A DNA stretch of 64,000 bases from Pseudovibrio zosterae (GCF_033843645.1 NZ_JAWXVZ010000016.1:7679-71678); one strand, 5' to 3'. Counted from the stretch's first letter, positions 26,301-35,882 are shown. Notes: generated by a model from the sequence alone, not told the origin. Translations and numbers: made by a program.

Positions 26301-27092
26301 ATGCCGAAGCCAAGTGCAGGCAAAACCAAACGCAAGCCGCGCGCTCAGAACGCGCCGCCCACCGGGCCCGGGCGTTATGCGGGGCGTTCGGGAACGTCTA
26401 TCGCCGATATCATCCATGATGCTCTCCGAGCGGCAATCCTGACCACGGAACTGGTGCCCGGTACCTTGATCAGCGAGACCGAACTTGCCAAGAAGCATGG
26501 CGTAAGCCGTACGCCGGTCCGCGAAGCGGTGCTTAGGCTTTCAGAGGAAAAGCTCGTGGAGGTTGCGCCCAAGTCCGGAACCTTTGTGGCGCGGATACCG
26601 CTTTCCGCCTTGCCGGAAGCGCTGTTGGTGCGGCAGGCCTTGGAAGAGGTCACCGTGAAAGCTGCCATCAAGTTCGGTCAGCCCAGCGATTTCCTTGCAT
26701 TGGAAGCGTTGATCGAGAAGCAGCAGGAAGCCATTGATCGCGGCGACCGTCAGGCGCTTCATGATGCGGATGATGCGTTTCATGCCGGCATTGCGGCGGC
26801 TGGTGGCTATTCCGGCATCTGGGAGCTGATCACGCAGGTCAAGGTTCACGTGGATCGGTATCGCCGCCTTGCCATGCTGGATATGGAGCGCCTTGGCTCT
26901 GTGATTGAGGAACACCGCACGCTGTTGCAGGCCATGCGGGCCGGGGATGTGGGGGCGGCTGTGGGTGCGATGGCGCTACATCTGGACAAGCTGCGTACCG
27001 ACATGAGCCATTTCAAAAGCGTGAAGCCGGAATTCTTCATCCATGATGTGGATCTTCTGGAGCAGTTTCAGCGCGCGCCCTGGTCTGCTTGA
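26301..27092 (+). CDS. GntR-family regulator (FadR/FCD type) 2
   Basis: A transcription factor of 263 residues. The ATG at 26301 is chosen because CGGAG lies upstream; a TTG at 26280 overlaps the palindrome. A basic, proline-rich tail of about 30 residues precedes the winged helix (ISETELAKKHGVSRTPVREAVLRLSEEKLVEV). A helical FCD domain follows, with HDADDAFHAGIAAAGG and IEEHRTLLQAMRAGD. It is divergent from the KDG-kinase-like gene, its likely target. Confidence 0.9.
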   Translation: MPKPSAGKTKRKPRAQNAPPTGPGRYAGRSGTSIADIIHDALRAAILTTELVPGTLISETELAKKHGVSRTPVREAVLRLSEEKLVEVAPKSGTFVARIPLSALPEALLVRQALEEVTVKAAIKFGQPSDFLALEALIEKQQEAIDRGDRQALHDADDAFHAGIAAAGGYSGIWELITQVKVHVDRYRRLAMLDMERLGSVIEEHRTLLQAMRAGDVGAAVGAMALHLDKLRTDMSHFKSVKPEFFIHDVDLLEQFQRAPWSA

Positions 27093-27539
27093 AGCAGTGT
27101 CTGGACCTGTTCTCAGGCCGTGATCTGCCGACCATTTCAGCGCAGGATTCGTTCGTTCGGCTCCAGTTAAGCCCTATGAACTTCATGTGAAGGTTGGAAC
27201 TATTACAAAGATTTTCACAGAAAATCTGCCCTGCCTAAAATCGCAAAATCAGTATTTGTACTAAAATATCTTGAGGCGACCTCAGCTTGCCTCAAGAACA
27301 CTCAGGCGGCCAATTATTAGGTCTATCTATCTGAAAATAAGATTAAATTTGACTTATAAAGCGCTTTGGGGTGCGAAGAACAGCGTAAGTAACGGTGCTT
27401 GGAAAGCGATATGCCTTCCATCGGGCCAGTTTTTGATTGGGCTGGTTGTTTGCGTTTTACAGTTCAGTGCTGTAGCACTTCGAGCCCGGTAGTTGAAAAT
27501 CAGTCTTCTCATCAGTTGCGTTCAAAGAACGGTCAGTAA
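27093..27539. other. Intergenic region with a 9-bp-arm hairpin
   Basis: This 447-bp stretch is AT-rich from 27190 to 27420. It contains an inverted repeat with perfect arms TCTTGAGGC (27269-27277) and GCCTCAAGA (27289-27297). The hairpin is not followed by a T-run, so it may be an operator or structured RNA rather than a terminator. The reading frame 27271-27492 runs through it and lacks protein-like features. Confidence 0.45.
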
Positions 27540-28592
27540 ATGCAGAGCCCGCTTCTCTCCCATGCCAAGCATCCCGTAGGAACGCTTCCGCATGGTCCAC
27601 TGGATACCATCTGTGACGTGCCAGGCGTACGCGTCGGCCACCATACGCTCTCCCAAGGGATGATACAAACGGGTGTTACAGCGCTGACCATCGGCGATGA
27701 AAACCCTTTTCATTTCAAAACCCGCGCCGCCGTTCATGTGTTCAATGGTTTTGGCAAAAGCGCCGGGCTTGTCCAAGTGGAAGAATTGGGCCAGCTGGAG
27801 ACCCCCGTTGTCTTGACCAACACGTTGAGCGTTGGTGCGGCCAGCGAAGGGGTCGTACGCTACATGTTGGAGCGCACGCCGGAGATCGGCCGAGAGGCTG
27901 GCACAGTCAACCCGCTGGTGTTTGAGTGCAACGACGGTTACCTGAACAACATTCGCGCTCTGGCCGTGCGGCCTGAACATGTGGAGTTGGCGCTGGGCGC
28001 AGCCTCGAAAAACTTCGAGCAGGGCTCGGTGGGCGCAGGGCGGGGCATGTCTGCCTTCGGCCTCAAGGGTGGGATCGGCAGCGCTTCGCGCCAGATCACC
28101 GTTGGCGGCAGGCTTTATGTTGTTGGGGCATTGGTGCTGACCAACATGGGGCGGATGCCGGACTTCATCATGAATGGTTTGGACCTGGGGTTCCAGCTTG
28201 AGCACGCCGTTGACGACGATGTGCATGGCGCGGAAAAGGGGTCGATCATCATGATCGTGGGCACCAACCTGCCGCTTTCCGAGCGTCAGTTGAAGCGTGT
28301 TGCCAAACGCACCGGCGTGGCACTGGCCAGAACCGGCTCTTACATGGGGCATGGCAGCGGCGATATCGCCATGGCGTTCACCACCGCCGATCCGATTCCG
28401 AACAAGTCTCGCAAGCAATTTCAGAGTATTCAGCAGCTCGATGAGGGCCGCATGGACCGGGTGTTCCGGGCGACCGTGGATGCCACGGAAGCGGCCATTT
28501 TGAACTCGATGCTGGCAGCAGAAACGGTGATTGGGCGCGAAAACCACGTACGCCGCGGGCTTTGGGAAGTGCTCGAAGACCTGAGCATCTGA
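27540..28592 (+). CDS. P1-family peptidase (DmpA/BapA-type aminopeptidase)
   Basis: A 350-residue N-terminal-nucleophile hydrolase. The family signature CDVPGVRVGHHTL lies near the start; a second hallmark, VGAGRGMSAFGLKGGIGSAS, lies mid-protein. Members cleave themselves between Gly and Ser to expose the catalytic serine. Here G234-S235 in EKGSIIMIVGTNLPL matches that site, giving an alpha chain of about 25 kDa and a beta chain of about 12 kDa. The enzymes act on beta-aminoacyl peptides, L-aminoacyl amides or D-alanine derivatives. No signal peptide is seen, so it is cytoplasmic. The ribosome site is weak. Confidence 0.9.
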   Translation: MQSPLLSHAKHPVGTLPHGPLDTICDVPGVRVGHHTLSQGMIQTGVTALTIGDENPFHFKTRAAVHVFNGFGKSAGLVQVEELGQLETPVVLTNTLSVGAASEGVVRYMLERTPEIGREAGTVNPLVFECNDGYLNNIRALAVRPEHVELALGAASKNFEQGSVGAGRGMSAFGLKGGIGSASRQITVGGRLYVVGALVLTNMGRMPDFIMNGLDLGFQLEHAVDDDVHGAEKGSIIMIVGTNLPLSERQLKRVAKRTGVALARTGSYMGHGSGDIAMAFTTADPIPNKSRKQFQSIQQLDEGRMDRVFRATVDATEAAILNSMLAAETVIGRENHVRRGLWEVLEDLSI

Positions 28593-28707
28593 TTGATTTC
28601 TTCAGGTTTCCAACTCGCCTGTGAACCGATCAATAAAAACGCGCGACTTCTGGCGGCTCTATCGTTTATTACCGAAGGTCTGATCTAGGCAATGCAGGGG
28701 TAAAGGT

Positions 28708-29817
28708 ATGGAGTGGTCACCGCAACAGGACCAGGCACTGACTGAAGCCGCCAACTGGCTCCGTGGGGGCGGCAAGCAGGTGTTCAGGCTGTTCGGGTTT
28801 GCTGGAACCGGCAAGACTACCCTTGCGCGCCACTTGGCGGAGGGCATCGACGGTGATGTGGCTTTCGGTGCCTTTACCGGCAAAGCGGCACACGTTCTGC
28901 GCCAAAAGGGCTGTTGGGACGCCTCTACCATTCACTCTCTGATTTACCGTCCTCGCGGCACCAAAAAGGACGAGGAAGAGGAGGATGAGGGCCCTCAGTT
29001 CGCGATCAACCGTGACAGTCCTGCTGCCAAGGTAGACCTCATCATCATTGATGAATGCTCCATGGTGGACGAGGAACTTGGCCGCGACCTGCTTTCTTTT
29101 GGCAAGAAGGTGCTGGTGCTGGGCGATCCGGCGCAGCTGCCCCCGGTAAAGGGCGGTGGTTTCTTCACCGACGCCGAGCCGGACATGATGCTGACTGAAG
29201 TGCACCGTCAGGCGAAGGATAACCCGATTGTGCGTATGTCCATGACCATTCGCGACGGCGGTGAGCTGGAGATTGGTGAGTATGGCGAGAGCGCCATTAT
29301 CACCCGCCGGGACATCAACAAGGACATCATTCTATCCTCGGATCAGGTGCTGGTGGGCACCAACAAAACCCGCCGTCTTTACAACAATCGCATTCGCGAT
29401 TTGATGGGCTTTACCACCCAGATGCCTGCAGTGGGCGACAAGTTGGTGTGCCTGCGCAACGACAAGCAGAAGGGCCTTCTGAACGGCGGCCTTTGGAATG
29501 TGAAACGGCTGCGCCCGCCAAGGGGCAACACCATCCGCTTTGATGTGGTTTCGGAAGACGATCTTGCCAAAACCGCCGTGCAGGTGAAGGTGCTGCCAGC
29601 GATGTTCGAGGAGGGCGGCGACCAGCTTCCCTATGCCATCCGCCGCCGCGCCGACGAGTTTGACTTTGGTTACGCGCTGACCGTGCACAAATCTCAGGGT
29701 TCGCAATGGGATAAGGTGGTGTTGTTTGACGAGAGCTGGGCATTCCGTGAGCACCAGCAGCGCTGGCTCTACACCGCCGTAACCCGTGCCGCCAAGCAGA
29801 TTACTGTGGTTCGCTGA
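28708..29817 (+). CDS. Dda/RecD-like SF1B DNA helicase
   Basis: An ATP-dependent DNA helicase of 369 residues. Motif I is GFAGTGKTTLARHL (residues about 30-43), motif II is LIIIDECSMVD and motif III is LVLGDPAQLPPV. The C-terminal motifs V/VI appear as GYALTVHKSQGSQWDKVVLF and LYTAVTRAAKQ. The size and domain set match the compact UvrD_C_2-type helicases related to phage T4 Dda and RecD2 rather than full exonuclease V. It carries an acidic insert (KDEEEEDEG) between motifs Ia and II. It is a single gene, probably involved in replication or repair. Confidence 0.88.
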   Translation: MEWSPQQDQALTEAANWLRGGGKQVFRLFGFAGTGKTTLARHLAEGIDGDVAFGAFTGKAAHVLRQKGCWDASTIHSLIYRPRGTKKDEEEEDEGPQFAINRDSPAAKVDLIIIDECSMVDEELGRDLLSFGKKVLVLGDPAQLPPVKGGGFFTDAEPDMMLTEVHRQAKDNPIVRMSMTIRDGGELEIGEYGESAIITRRDINKDIILSSDQVLVGTNKTRRLYNNRIRDLMGFTTQMPAVGDKLVCLRNDKQKGLLNGGLWNVKRLRPPRGNTIRFDVVSEDDLAKTAVQVKVLPAMFEEGGDQLPYAIRRRADEFDFGYALTVHKSQGSQWDKVVLFDESWAFREHQQRWLYTAVTRAAKQITVVR

Positions 29818-29877
29818 GCAGCCAAAATCTAAAGCTCTTTGCTATAAACCTCTTTTTAGAAGAGGCGGGTCTAGCTA

Positions 29878-30945
29878 TTACTTAACATGCAATGGAATAT
29901 TCATATTCCTTATAAATTTTTGAACGTCTTCTTTCGTTGGCCTGAGTGTGTCCAGTGGTATTCCTCTCTCGGATAACTCGATTTGGATATGAGTCCTTGC
30001 TTTAAGGATTTCTTTTATTTGTTCTTTTGATAGGCTTGAAGGAGATTCTATTAGAAGTGCTCCGTAAAATATTGTTCTGCGCCATAAATATGCTAATTCG
30101 CTGTCACTTAAATACTGCATATAAGGATTTTTTCGATAGTTTTGCTCCCATGCTTTCTGCTCTGTCAATCTCGTGGGCGCATTTTCAATTCGAATGAAGC
30201 CTGAGTAGTTTGGCGGTAGCTCAGGAACATCAAAAAGCTCTGTGCGACTTTTCCAAGACCTTGCGAGTCGAGAGATGACCTCATCCAATGAGGTAGCGTG
30301 CGTGGAGTGGCTAGCTTTCATTACATGTATGGGAAAAGATGCAGTATTGGCCCGCACCAATGCGTGCATTTCGGTAAAAAACAAGACAGCGTCAATTGCC
30401 TCTTTTTTTTGGGGATGGTTAGCAGAGTAATTATGTAATTCTTTAGAAACAATGAACCTGACAGTATCGGGATCGTACTCTTCGTGACCTTCATTGGTGA
30501 GAATGAGAATCTTGTGTGAAGCTGAAGGATTTTTTTGTGCAAAGGATGCCAATTGGCCCCTTGCTTTCTTAATGTGAGTTCTGATCGCTCGGCCTAAGCG
30601 GTCCGAAACTTTTGATTTGAAACGAAGTGCATTTTCTGGTTCTAGATTTTTCAAAACACTTTGAAGAGGCCAGTCGCCATAAAAGCGTGGCAAATCAATC
30701 GATTCTTGCGATTGGTTTACGGCATTATCTATTCTCTCTTGAGGTGAGCCAGTTAAGCTTTTCATCTCAATCAGCAGTTCCCCCCCAAGGCATAAAAAAT
30801 CGGGTCTTTTTTCAGTGTCTCCATTTAGATCAAGCGAAAGACCCTCAAAGTCTCTAAGCAGCATTTCTTCTATGCGAGGCGATAACTCTTGGACATCCCC
30901 ATTCCGTGTTACGAATATGCGATCAGTGGTCTCCGCATTTGACAT
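29878..30945 (-). CDS. Probable PD-(D/E)XK nuclease-like protein, AT-rich gene
   Basis: A 355-residue protein that I do not recognise as a whole. Its N-terminal segment reads KRPDFLCLGGELLIEMKSL, which places P48-D49, E60 and K62 in the exact PD-(D/E)XK spacing used by many restriction and repair nucleases; E34 could be the upstream acidic residue. The rest is mostly helical and charged, with no membrane segments. The gene is visibly poorer in GC than its neighbours (A/T-rich codons throughout), pointing to horizontal transfer. No methylase or other defence gene is adjacent. Function is uncertain: an orphan defence or mobile-element nuclease is possible. Confidence 0.6.
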   Translation of the reverse strand: MSNAETTDRIFVTRNGDVQELSPRIEEMLLRDFEGLSLDLNGDTEKRPDFLCLGGELLIEMKSLTGSPQERIDNAVNQSQESIDLPRFYGDWPLQSVLKNLEPENALRFKSKVSDRLGRAIRTHIKKARGQLASFAQKNPSASHKILILTNEGHEEYDPDTVRFIVSKELHNYSANHPQKKEAIDAVLFFTEMHALVRANTASFPIHVMKASHSTHATSLDEVISRLARSWKSRTELFDVPELPPNYSGFIRIENAPTRLTEQKAWEQNYRKNPYMQYLSDSELAYLWRRTIFYGALLIESPSSLSKEQIKEILKARTHIQIELSERGIPLDTLRPTKEDVQKFIRNMNIPLHVK

Positions 30946-31168
30946 GAAAATTCCTTAAATATTGTGCCAGAAAAATCTTTGCGGTTGAATTTGAAAGCCG
31001 CAATGAGTTTACAACCGTCGTCCCAGTACAAAACGAACAGTGCAAAATTCGAAAGCGGACTGTGCGAAGTGTTGTATTAGATCTTTTGTTCCCGAAGTCC
31101 GAAGCGTAGTGTGCTCGCTTACATCTGCCATACGCTGGCTTTTTGAACAATCTAACTCATGGGACGAG

Positions 31169-33595
31169 ATGTCTGATACTGTTGCCTCTTCCTCTCCAAC
31201 GAAAGCAAGCGCACTGGCGCCAGAGATAGCGCTGCGCATTTCAAGAAAAATTGCTGATGAGATCGGCTGTCAGGCCGGGCAGGTCAGCGCTGCAGTTCAG
31301 CTCTTGGATGAAGGCGCGACGGTGCCGTTCGTGGCGCGCTATCGTAAGGAAGCGACCGGCGGTCTGGATGATACGCAGCTGCGCACGCTGGAAGAGCGCT
31401 TGATTTACATGCGCGAGATGGAAGATCGCCGCAAGGCCATCGTGAAGTCCATCGATGAGCAGGGCAAACTGACCGACGAACTGGCAAAACAGATCGCCGC
31501 CGCAGACAGCAAGGCCACGCTGGAAGATCTTTACCTGCCCTACAAGAAAAAACGCCGTACCAAAGCGCAGATTGCCCGTGAGGCGGGCCTTGAGCCTCTG
31601 GCAGACCTGTTGCTCTCCGATCCGTCCAAGGTGCCGGAAGCGGAGGCGGGATCGTTCATTGATGCGGAAAAGGGCTTTGCCGACACCAAGGCGGTGCTTG
31701 ATGGGGCGCGCCAGATCCTCATGGAGCGGTTTTCAGAGAACGCTCAGCTGGTGGGGCGTTTGCGGTCGTATGTTGCCAAGGGCGGTGTTGTTCAGTCCAA
31801 GGTGGTTGAGGGCAAGGAGCAGGAAGGTGCGAAGTTCGCGGACTATTTCGACTATTCGGAGAACTGGTCGCGCATTCCAAGCCACCGAGCGCTGGCGCTG
31901 TTCCGGGGGCGCAATGAGGGCATTCTCTCCGTTGATCTGACAATCGACGCCGATGACGTGTCCAAGGTGAAGCCGGTTGAGCAGATGATTGCCGATGCGG
32001 TGGGCATTGAAGATCGCGGGCGTCCTGCTGACAAGTGGCTCTCAGATGTGGTGCGCTGGACCTGGAAGGTGAAGATCGGCCTTCATGTGGAACTCGACCT
32101 CATGAGCGACCTGAAGGACCGCGCCGAGGAAGAGGCCATCAACGTGTTCGCCCGAAATCTGAAGGACCTGTTGTTGGCAGCGCCCGCAGGCAGCCGCACC
32201 ACACTGGGCCTCGATCCGGGCATTCGTACCGGTGTGAAGGTGGCCGTGGTAGACGCCACCGGCAAGCTGGTGGATACGGCAACCATCTATCCGTTCCAGC
32301 CGCGCAACGACGTGATGGGCTCCCTTGCTGTGCTCAAGGCGCTTGTTGCCAAGCATAACGTGAGCCTGATTGCCATCGGCAATGGGACAGCAAGCCGCGA
32401 AACCGACCGTTTGGCCGCTGATCTTCTGAAGGAAATTCCCGCAGAGGTGCGCCCGATCAAAGTGATCGTGAACGAAGCGGGCGCTTCTGTTTATTCCGCT
32501 TCTGCGCTGGCAGCCAAGGAAATGCCGGATGTGGATGTGTCCCTGCGCGGGGCGGCCTCCATCGCCCGTCGCCTTCAGGATCCGCTGGCTGAGCTTGTGA
32601 AGATCGAGCCCAAGTCCATCGGCGTTGGTCAGTACCAGCATGATGTGAACCAGACCAAGCTGGCCCGCGCGTTGGACGGGGTGGTGGAAGATGCGGTGAA
32701 CGCGGTGGGCGTTGATCTCAACACCGCGTCCGCGCCGTTGCTATCCCGCATTTCTGGTCTCAGCGAAAGCCTTGCAAAGGCGGTGGTCGAGCAGCGCAAT
32801 GCGATCGGCCGTTTCAAGAACCGCAAGGAACTGCTGAAAGTCGCGCGCCTTGGTCCGAAGGCTTTTGAGCAGTGTGCGGGCTTCTTGCGCATTGCCGACG
32901 GCGACAATCCGCTGGATGCTTCTTCAGTGCACCCGGAAGCCTATCCGGTGGCGCAAAAAATCGTGAAGGCTTGTGGCCGCGATCTGCGCCAGATCATGGG
33001 CTCCAATGTTCTGTCCAATCTGGACCCCAAGGAGTTCATTGACGACAAATTTGGCCTGCCGACCGTGAAGGACATCTTCTCCGAGTTGGAAAAGCCGGGC
33101 CGTGACCCGCGTCCGGAGTTCAAGACGGCGAGCCTGCAGGATGGTGTTGAGACCATCTCCGACCTGCGTCCGGGCATGATGCTGGAAGGCACGGTGACCA
33201 ACGTGACCAATTTCGGGGCCTTTGTTGACATTGGTGTTCACCAAGACGGCCTTGTGCATGTGTCACAGCTGGCAGATCGGTTCGTTGATGACCCGCATCA
33301 GGTGGTCAAGGCTGGCGACATTGTGAAGGTGCGCGTTGTTGAGGTGGATGTGGCCCGCAAACGCATCGGCCTGACCATGAAAAAGGACAGCAGCGAAGCC
33401 CGTGAGCAGGTGCGCGAACGTCAGTCTCGTGACAACAACCAACGCGGTGGTGGGCGCGGCAATGGCCCACGCGGTGGCGGTCCACGCGGCGGTAACGCTC
33501 CGCGAGGTGGCAAGCCTCAGGGCGGCAATGACAGCGGAGCCAACAACGCAATGGCCGCTGCCTTGGCAGCCGCTTTCAATAAAGGCAAAAAGTAA
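31169..33595 (+). CDS. tex: Transcription accessory protein Tex
   Basis: An RNA-binding protein of 808 residues. The ATG at 31169 fits the known N-terminus; the frame extends upstream to 31040 but that part lies in AT-rich DNA without homology-like features. In order it has an N-terminal helical domain (ATVPFVARYRKEATGGLDDTQLRTLEERL), a YqgF/RNase H-like domain (TTLGLDPGIRTGVKVAVVD), helix-hairpin-helix repeats, and a C-terminal S1 domain (GMMLEGTVTNVTNFGAFVDIG). An added Arg-Gly-rich tail (GGGRGNGPRGGGPRGG) of about 60 residues is unusual and may bind RNA. A terminator follows. Confidence 0.95.
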   Translation: MSDTVASSSPTKASALAPEIALRISRKIADEIGCQAGQVSAAVQLLDEGATVPFVARYRKEATGGLDDTQLRTLEERLIYMREMEDRRKAIVKSIDEQGKLTDELAKQIAAADSKATLEDLYLPYKKKRRTKAQIAREAGLEPLADLLLSDPSKVPEAEAGSFIDAEKGFADTKAVLDGARQILMERFSENAQLVGRLRSYVAKGGVVQSKVVEGKEQEGAKFADYFDYSENWSRIPSHRALALFRGRNEGILSVDLTIDADDVSKVKPVEQMIADAVGIEDRGRPADKWLSDVVRWTWKVKIGLHVELDLMSDLKDRAEEEAINVFARNLKDLLLAAPAGSRTTLGLDPGIRTGVKVAVVDATGKLVDTATIYPFQPRNDVMGSLAVLKALVAKHNVSLIAIGNGTASRETDRLAADLLKEIPAEVRPIKVIVNEAGASVYSASALAAKEMPDVDVSLRGAASIARRLQDPLAELVKIEPKSIGVGQYQHDVNQTKLARALDGVVEDAVNAVGVDLNTASAPLLSRISGLSESLAKAVVEQRNAIGRFKNRKELLKVARLGPKAFEQCAGFLRIADGDNPLDASSVHPEAYPVAQKIVKACGRDLRQIMGSNVLSNLDPKEFIDDKFGLPTVKDIFSELEKPGRDPRPEFKTASLQDGVETISDLRPGMMLEGTVTNVTNFGAFVDIGVHQDGLVHVSQLADRFVDDPHQVVKAGDIVKVRVVEVDVARKRIGLTMKKDSSEAREQVRERQSRDNNQRGGGRGNGPRGGGPRGGNAPRGGKPQGGNDSGANNAMAAALAAAFNKGKK

Positions 33596-33607
33596 GCCGC
33601 ATGCACG

Positions 33608-33633
33608 AGAAGGCGCTTTCGAGCGCCTTTTTT
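33608..33633 (+). terminator. Rho-independent terminator of tex
   Basis: The arms AGGCGCT (33611-33617) and AGCGCCT (33622-33628) are followed by TTTTTT. It also argues against an upstream start for the next gene. Confidence 0.85.
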
Positions 33634-33657
33634 GCTCACAGTTCAAGGAGGGGCGTT

Positions 33658-34110
33658 TTGGAGACGCAGATCTATGTGGATGCCGATTCTTGCCCGGTGA
33701 AGGCTGAGGTCTACCGTGTGGCGGAGCGCTTCGGCCTCAAGGTGTTTGTGGTCGCCAATGCGTTCATGAATGTGCCGCGCGATCCGGATATCCGCCTTGT
33801 GGTGGTGAGTGAGGGACCGGATGAGGCCGACAACTGGATTGCGGAACGTGCAAGCGCGCGCGATCTGGTGGTCACGCAGGACATCCCGCTGGCTTCACGC
33901 TGTGTGAAGGTCGGCGCTGCGGTTCTGTCGCCCAAGGGCAAGGAGTTTGATGAAAATTCCATCGGCATGGCACTGGCCACGCGGGATCTGAAAGAGGACT
34001 TGCGCTCGTTTGGTGAAATGACGGGCGGTCCGCCGCCCTTTTCTCAAAAGGACAAGTCCAACTTCCTTCAGGCCATGGACCGGGTCTTGGTTCGCATCCT
34101 GAAGGGCTGA
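33658..34110 (+). CDS. YaiI/YqxD family protein (DUF188)
   Basis: A cytoplasmic protein of 150 residues. The TTG at 33658 is preferred because AAGGAGG (33645-33651) lies 6 bp upstream; the ATG at 33601 sits inside the tex terminator. The N-terminal motif IYVDADSCPVKAEV and the central LVVTQDIPLASRCV carry conserved aspartates of this PIN-like family, which may be a nuclease. Its role is not known. It sits between tex and a convergent RNA helicase gene. Confidence 0.88.
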   Translation: METQIYVDADSCPVKAEVYRVAERFGLKVFVVANAFMNVPRDPDIRLVVVSEGPDEADNWIAERASARDLVVTQDIPLASRCVKVGAAVLSPKGKEFDENSIGMALATRDLKEDLRSFGEMTGGPPPFSQKDKSNFLQAMDRVLVRILKG

Positions 34111-34116
34111 TGCAAG

Positions 34117-34145
34117 AAAGGCGGGAACTGGTCCCGCCTTTTTGT
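34117..34145. terminator. Terminator between the DUF188 and helicase genes
   Basis: The perfect arms AAGGCGGGA (34118-34126) and TCCCGCCTT (34132-34140) are followed by TTT on the plus strand. The position between converging genes may serve both. Confidence 0.8.
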
Positions 34146-35882
34146 TTATTCGCTTCTTTCGGACTTGTGGTGCCGCGGTGGGCGTCCGTCACGACGATCG
34201 CGACCGCCCTTGCGATGTCCACCGCCACCTTCGCGGAACTCACCGCCGCTACGGCCACGCTTGTGGGCTGGGCGACGGCCACGCTCCGGATTGCCGTCAA
34301 TCCGGGTAATGGTGATGGACTGCTCACCGGTGCCGTGAACCTTGATGGTTTCCATGAACTTTTCGGCCAGATGCGGCGCAAGTTCAAAGCGGCTGTCGGC
34401 GTCGAAGATGCGGATTGAACCGATGTCGCGCTTGGTGATGTGGCCCGCACGGCAGATCATTGGCAGCAGCCAACGAGGTTCTGCGTTGTGCTTGCGGCCC
34501 ACGTTCAAGCGGAACCAGACACCGTTTTCGATGTTGTTGCGCGGACGGCGTTCACCTTCCTGATCTGGAGAGCTTTGAAGCAGCTCTTCAGGGGCCGGCA
34601 GGCCCTGCTTCACGGAGCGCAGGTAGGCGGCGGCGATCGCTTCTGGAGAATACTTCTCCAACAGCGCTTCCACCAATGGCTGATCGTCCTCGGCCATAGG
34701 CTCGGCGAGATCGGCACCGTTCAGAATGCGCTCACGGTCCTTGTCATGGATTTCAGAAGCCGATGGGGCTGGACCCCATTCTGCCTTGATCTTTGCAAAG
34801 CTCAGCAGGCGGGAGGCAATGCGGCGACGGGTGTGCGGTACGATCAGCGTACAAACACCCTTGCGGCCTGCACGACCTGTACGGCCAGAGCGGTGCAACA
34901 AGGTTTCTGCGTTGTTTGGCAGGTCGGCGTGAATCACCAGATCCAGATTTGGCAGGTCAATGCCGCGGGCGGCAACGTCGGTTGCCACACACACGCGGGC
35001 ACGGCCATTGCGCATGGACTGGAGGGCCTGGTTGCGCTCGTTCTGGGTCAGCTCACCGGAGAGCGACACAACAGCAAAACCACGGTTGCCCAAACGTGCT
35101 GACAGGTGCTTCACCATCTCGCGTGTTGCGCAGAAGATGATGGCATTCTGTGCTTCGTAGAAGCGCAGGGCATTGATGATGGCGTTGTCGCGGTCGTTCG
35201 GGGCGACCTGAAGCGCACGGTATTCAATGTCTGTGTGCTGCTCGCGCTCGGTAACCGTTGAGATGCGCACGGCATCCTTTTGGTATTCCTTGGCAAGATT
35301 GGCAATCGGCTTTGGTACCGTGGCAGAGAACATCAAGGTGCGGCGGTCTTGAGGCGCCGCGCCCAGAATGAATTCCAGATCTTCACGGAAACCCAGATCC
35401 AGCATTTCATCCGCTTCGTCCAGCACAACAGTGCGCAGGGCGGACATGTCCAGATAACCGCGTTCGATGTGATCGCGCAGGCGACCTGGAGTGCCAACGA
35501 CAATGTGCGCGCCCTGGGTCAGGGAACGGCGCTCTTTGCGCATGTCCATGCCGCCAACACAAGTGGCGAACTGGGCACCGGCATCGCCGTAAAGCCATTG
35601 CAGTTCGTTGTTTACCTGCAGCGCCAGCTCACGGGTTGGTGCAACAACCAGAGCGATAGGTTCAGCGGCGCGTGGCAGTTTTTCTTCATCGCCCAGAACT
35701 TCTGGCGCAATAGCAAGGCCGAAAGCAACCGTCTTGCCGGAGCCGGTCTGAGCGGAAACCAGCAGATCCTGGCCATTTGCATCGGCTTCAAGAACGGCGG
35801 ATTGTACGGGCGTCAGTTTGGTGTAGCCGCGCTTTTCCAGTGCGGTGGAAAGCGTTGGGGCAACCCCTTCAAAATTCGTCAT
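34146..35882 (-). CDS. DEAD-box RNA helicase with DbpA-type RNA-binding domain
   Basis: An ATP-dependent RNA helicase of 578 residues. Motif I is SAQTGSGKT, motif Ia PTRELALQ, motif II VVLDEADEMLDLGF, motif III FSATVP and motif VI HRSGRTGRAGRKG. A DbpA-like RNA-binding domain occupies about residues 460-530 (RLNVGRKHNAEPRWLLPMIC; FELAPHLAEKFMETIKV). DbpA itself recognises hairpin 92 of 23S rRNA, so a role in large-subunit maturation or cold adaptation is likely. The last 50 residues are Arg/Gly/His-rich (RGRSGGEFREGGGGHRKGG), like the tail of Tex nearby. Confidence 0.93.
   Translation of the reverse strand: MTNFEGVAPTLSTALEKRGYTKLTPVQSAVLEADANGQDLLVSAQTGSGKTVAFGLAIAPEVLGDEEKLPRAAEPIALVVAPTRELALQVNNELQWLYGDAGAQFATCVGGMDMRKERRSLTQGAHIVVGTPGRLRDHIERGYLDMSALRTVVLDEADEMLDLGFREDLEFILGAAPQDRRTLMFSATVPKPIANLAKEYQKDAVRISTVTEREQHTDIEYRALQVAPNDRDNAIINALRFYEAQNAIIFCATREMVKHLSARLGNRGFAVVSLSGELTQNERNQALQSMRNGRARVCVATDVAARGIDLPNLDLVIHADLPNNAETLLHRSGRTGRAGRKGVCTLIVPHTRRRIASRLLSFAKIKAEWGPAPSASEIHDKDRERILNGADLAEPMAEDDQPLVEALLEKYSPEAIAAAYLRSVKQGLPAPEELLQSSPDQEGERRPRNNIENGVWFRLNVGRKHNAEPRWLLPMICRAGHITKRDIGSIRIFDADSRFELAPHLAEKFMETIKVHGTGEQSITITRIDGNPERGRRPAHKRGRSGGEFREGGGGHRKGGRDRRDGRPPRHHKSERSE

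Noticed and set aside
31040..31168. N-terminal extension of Tex
   Set aside because: The added 43 residues are cysteine-rich, in AT-rich DNA, with no ribosome site; Tex homologs begin near 31169.
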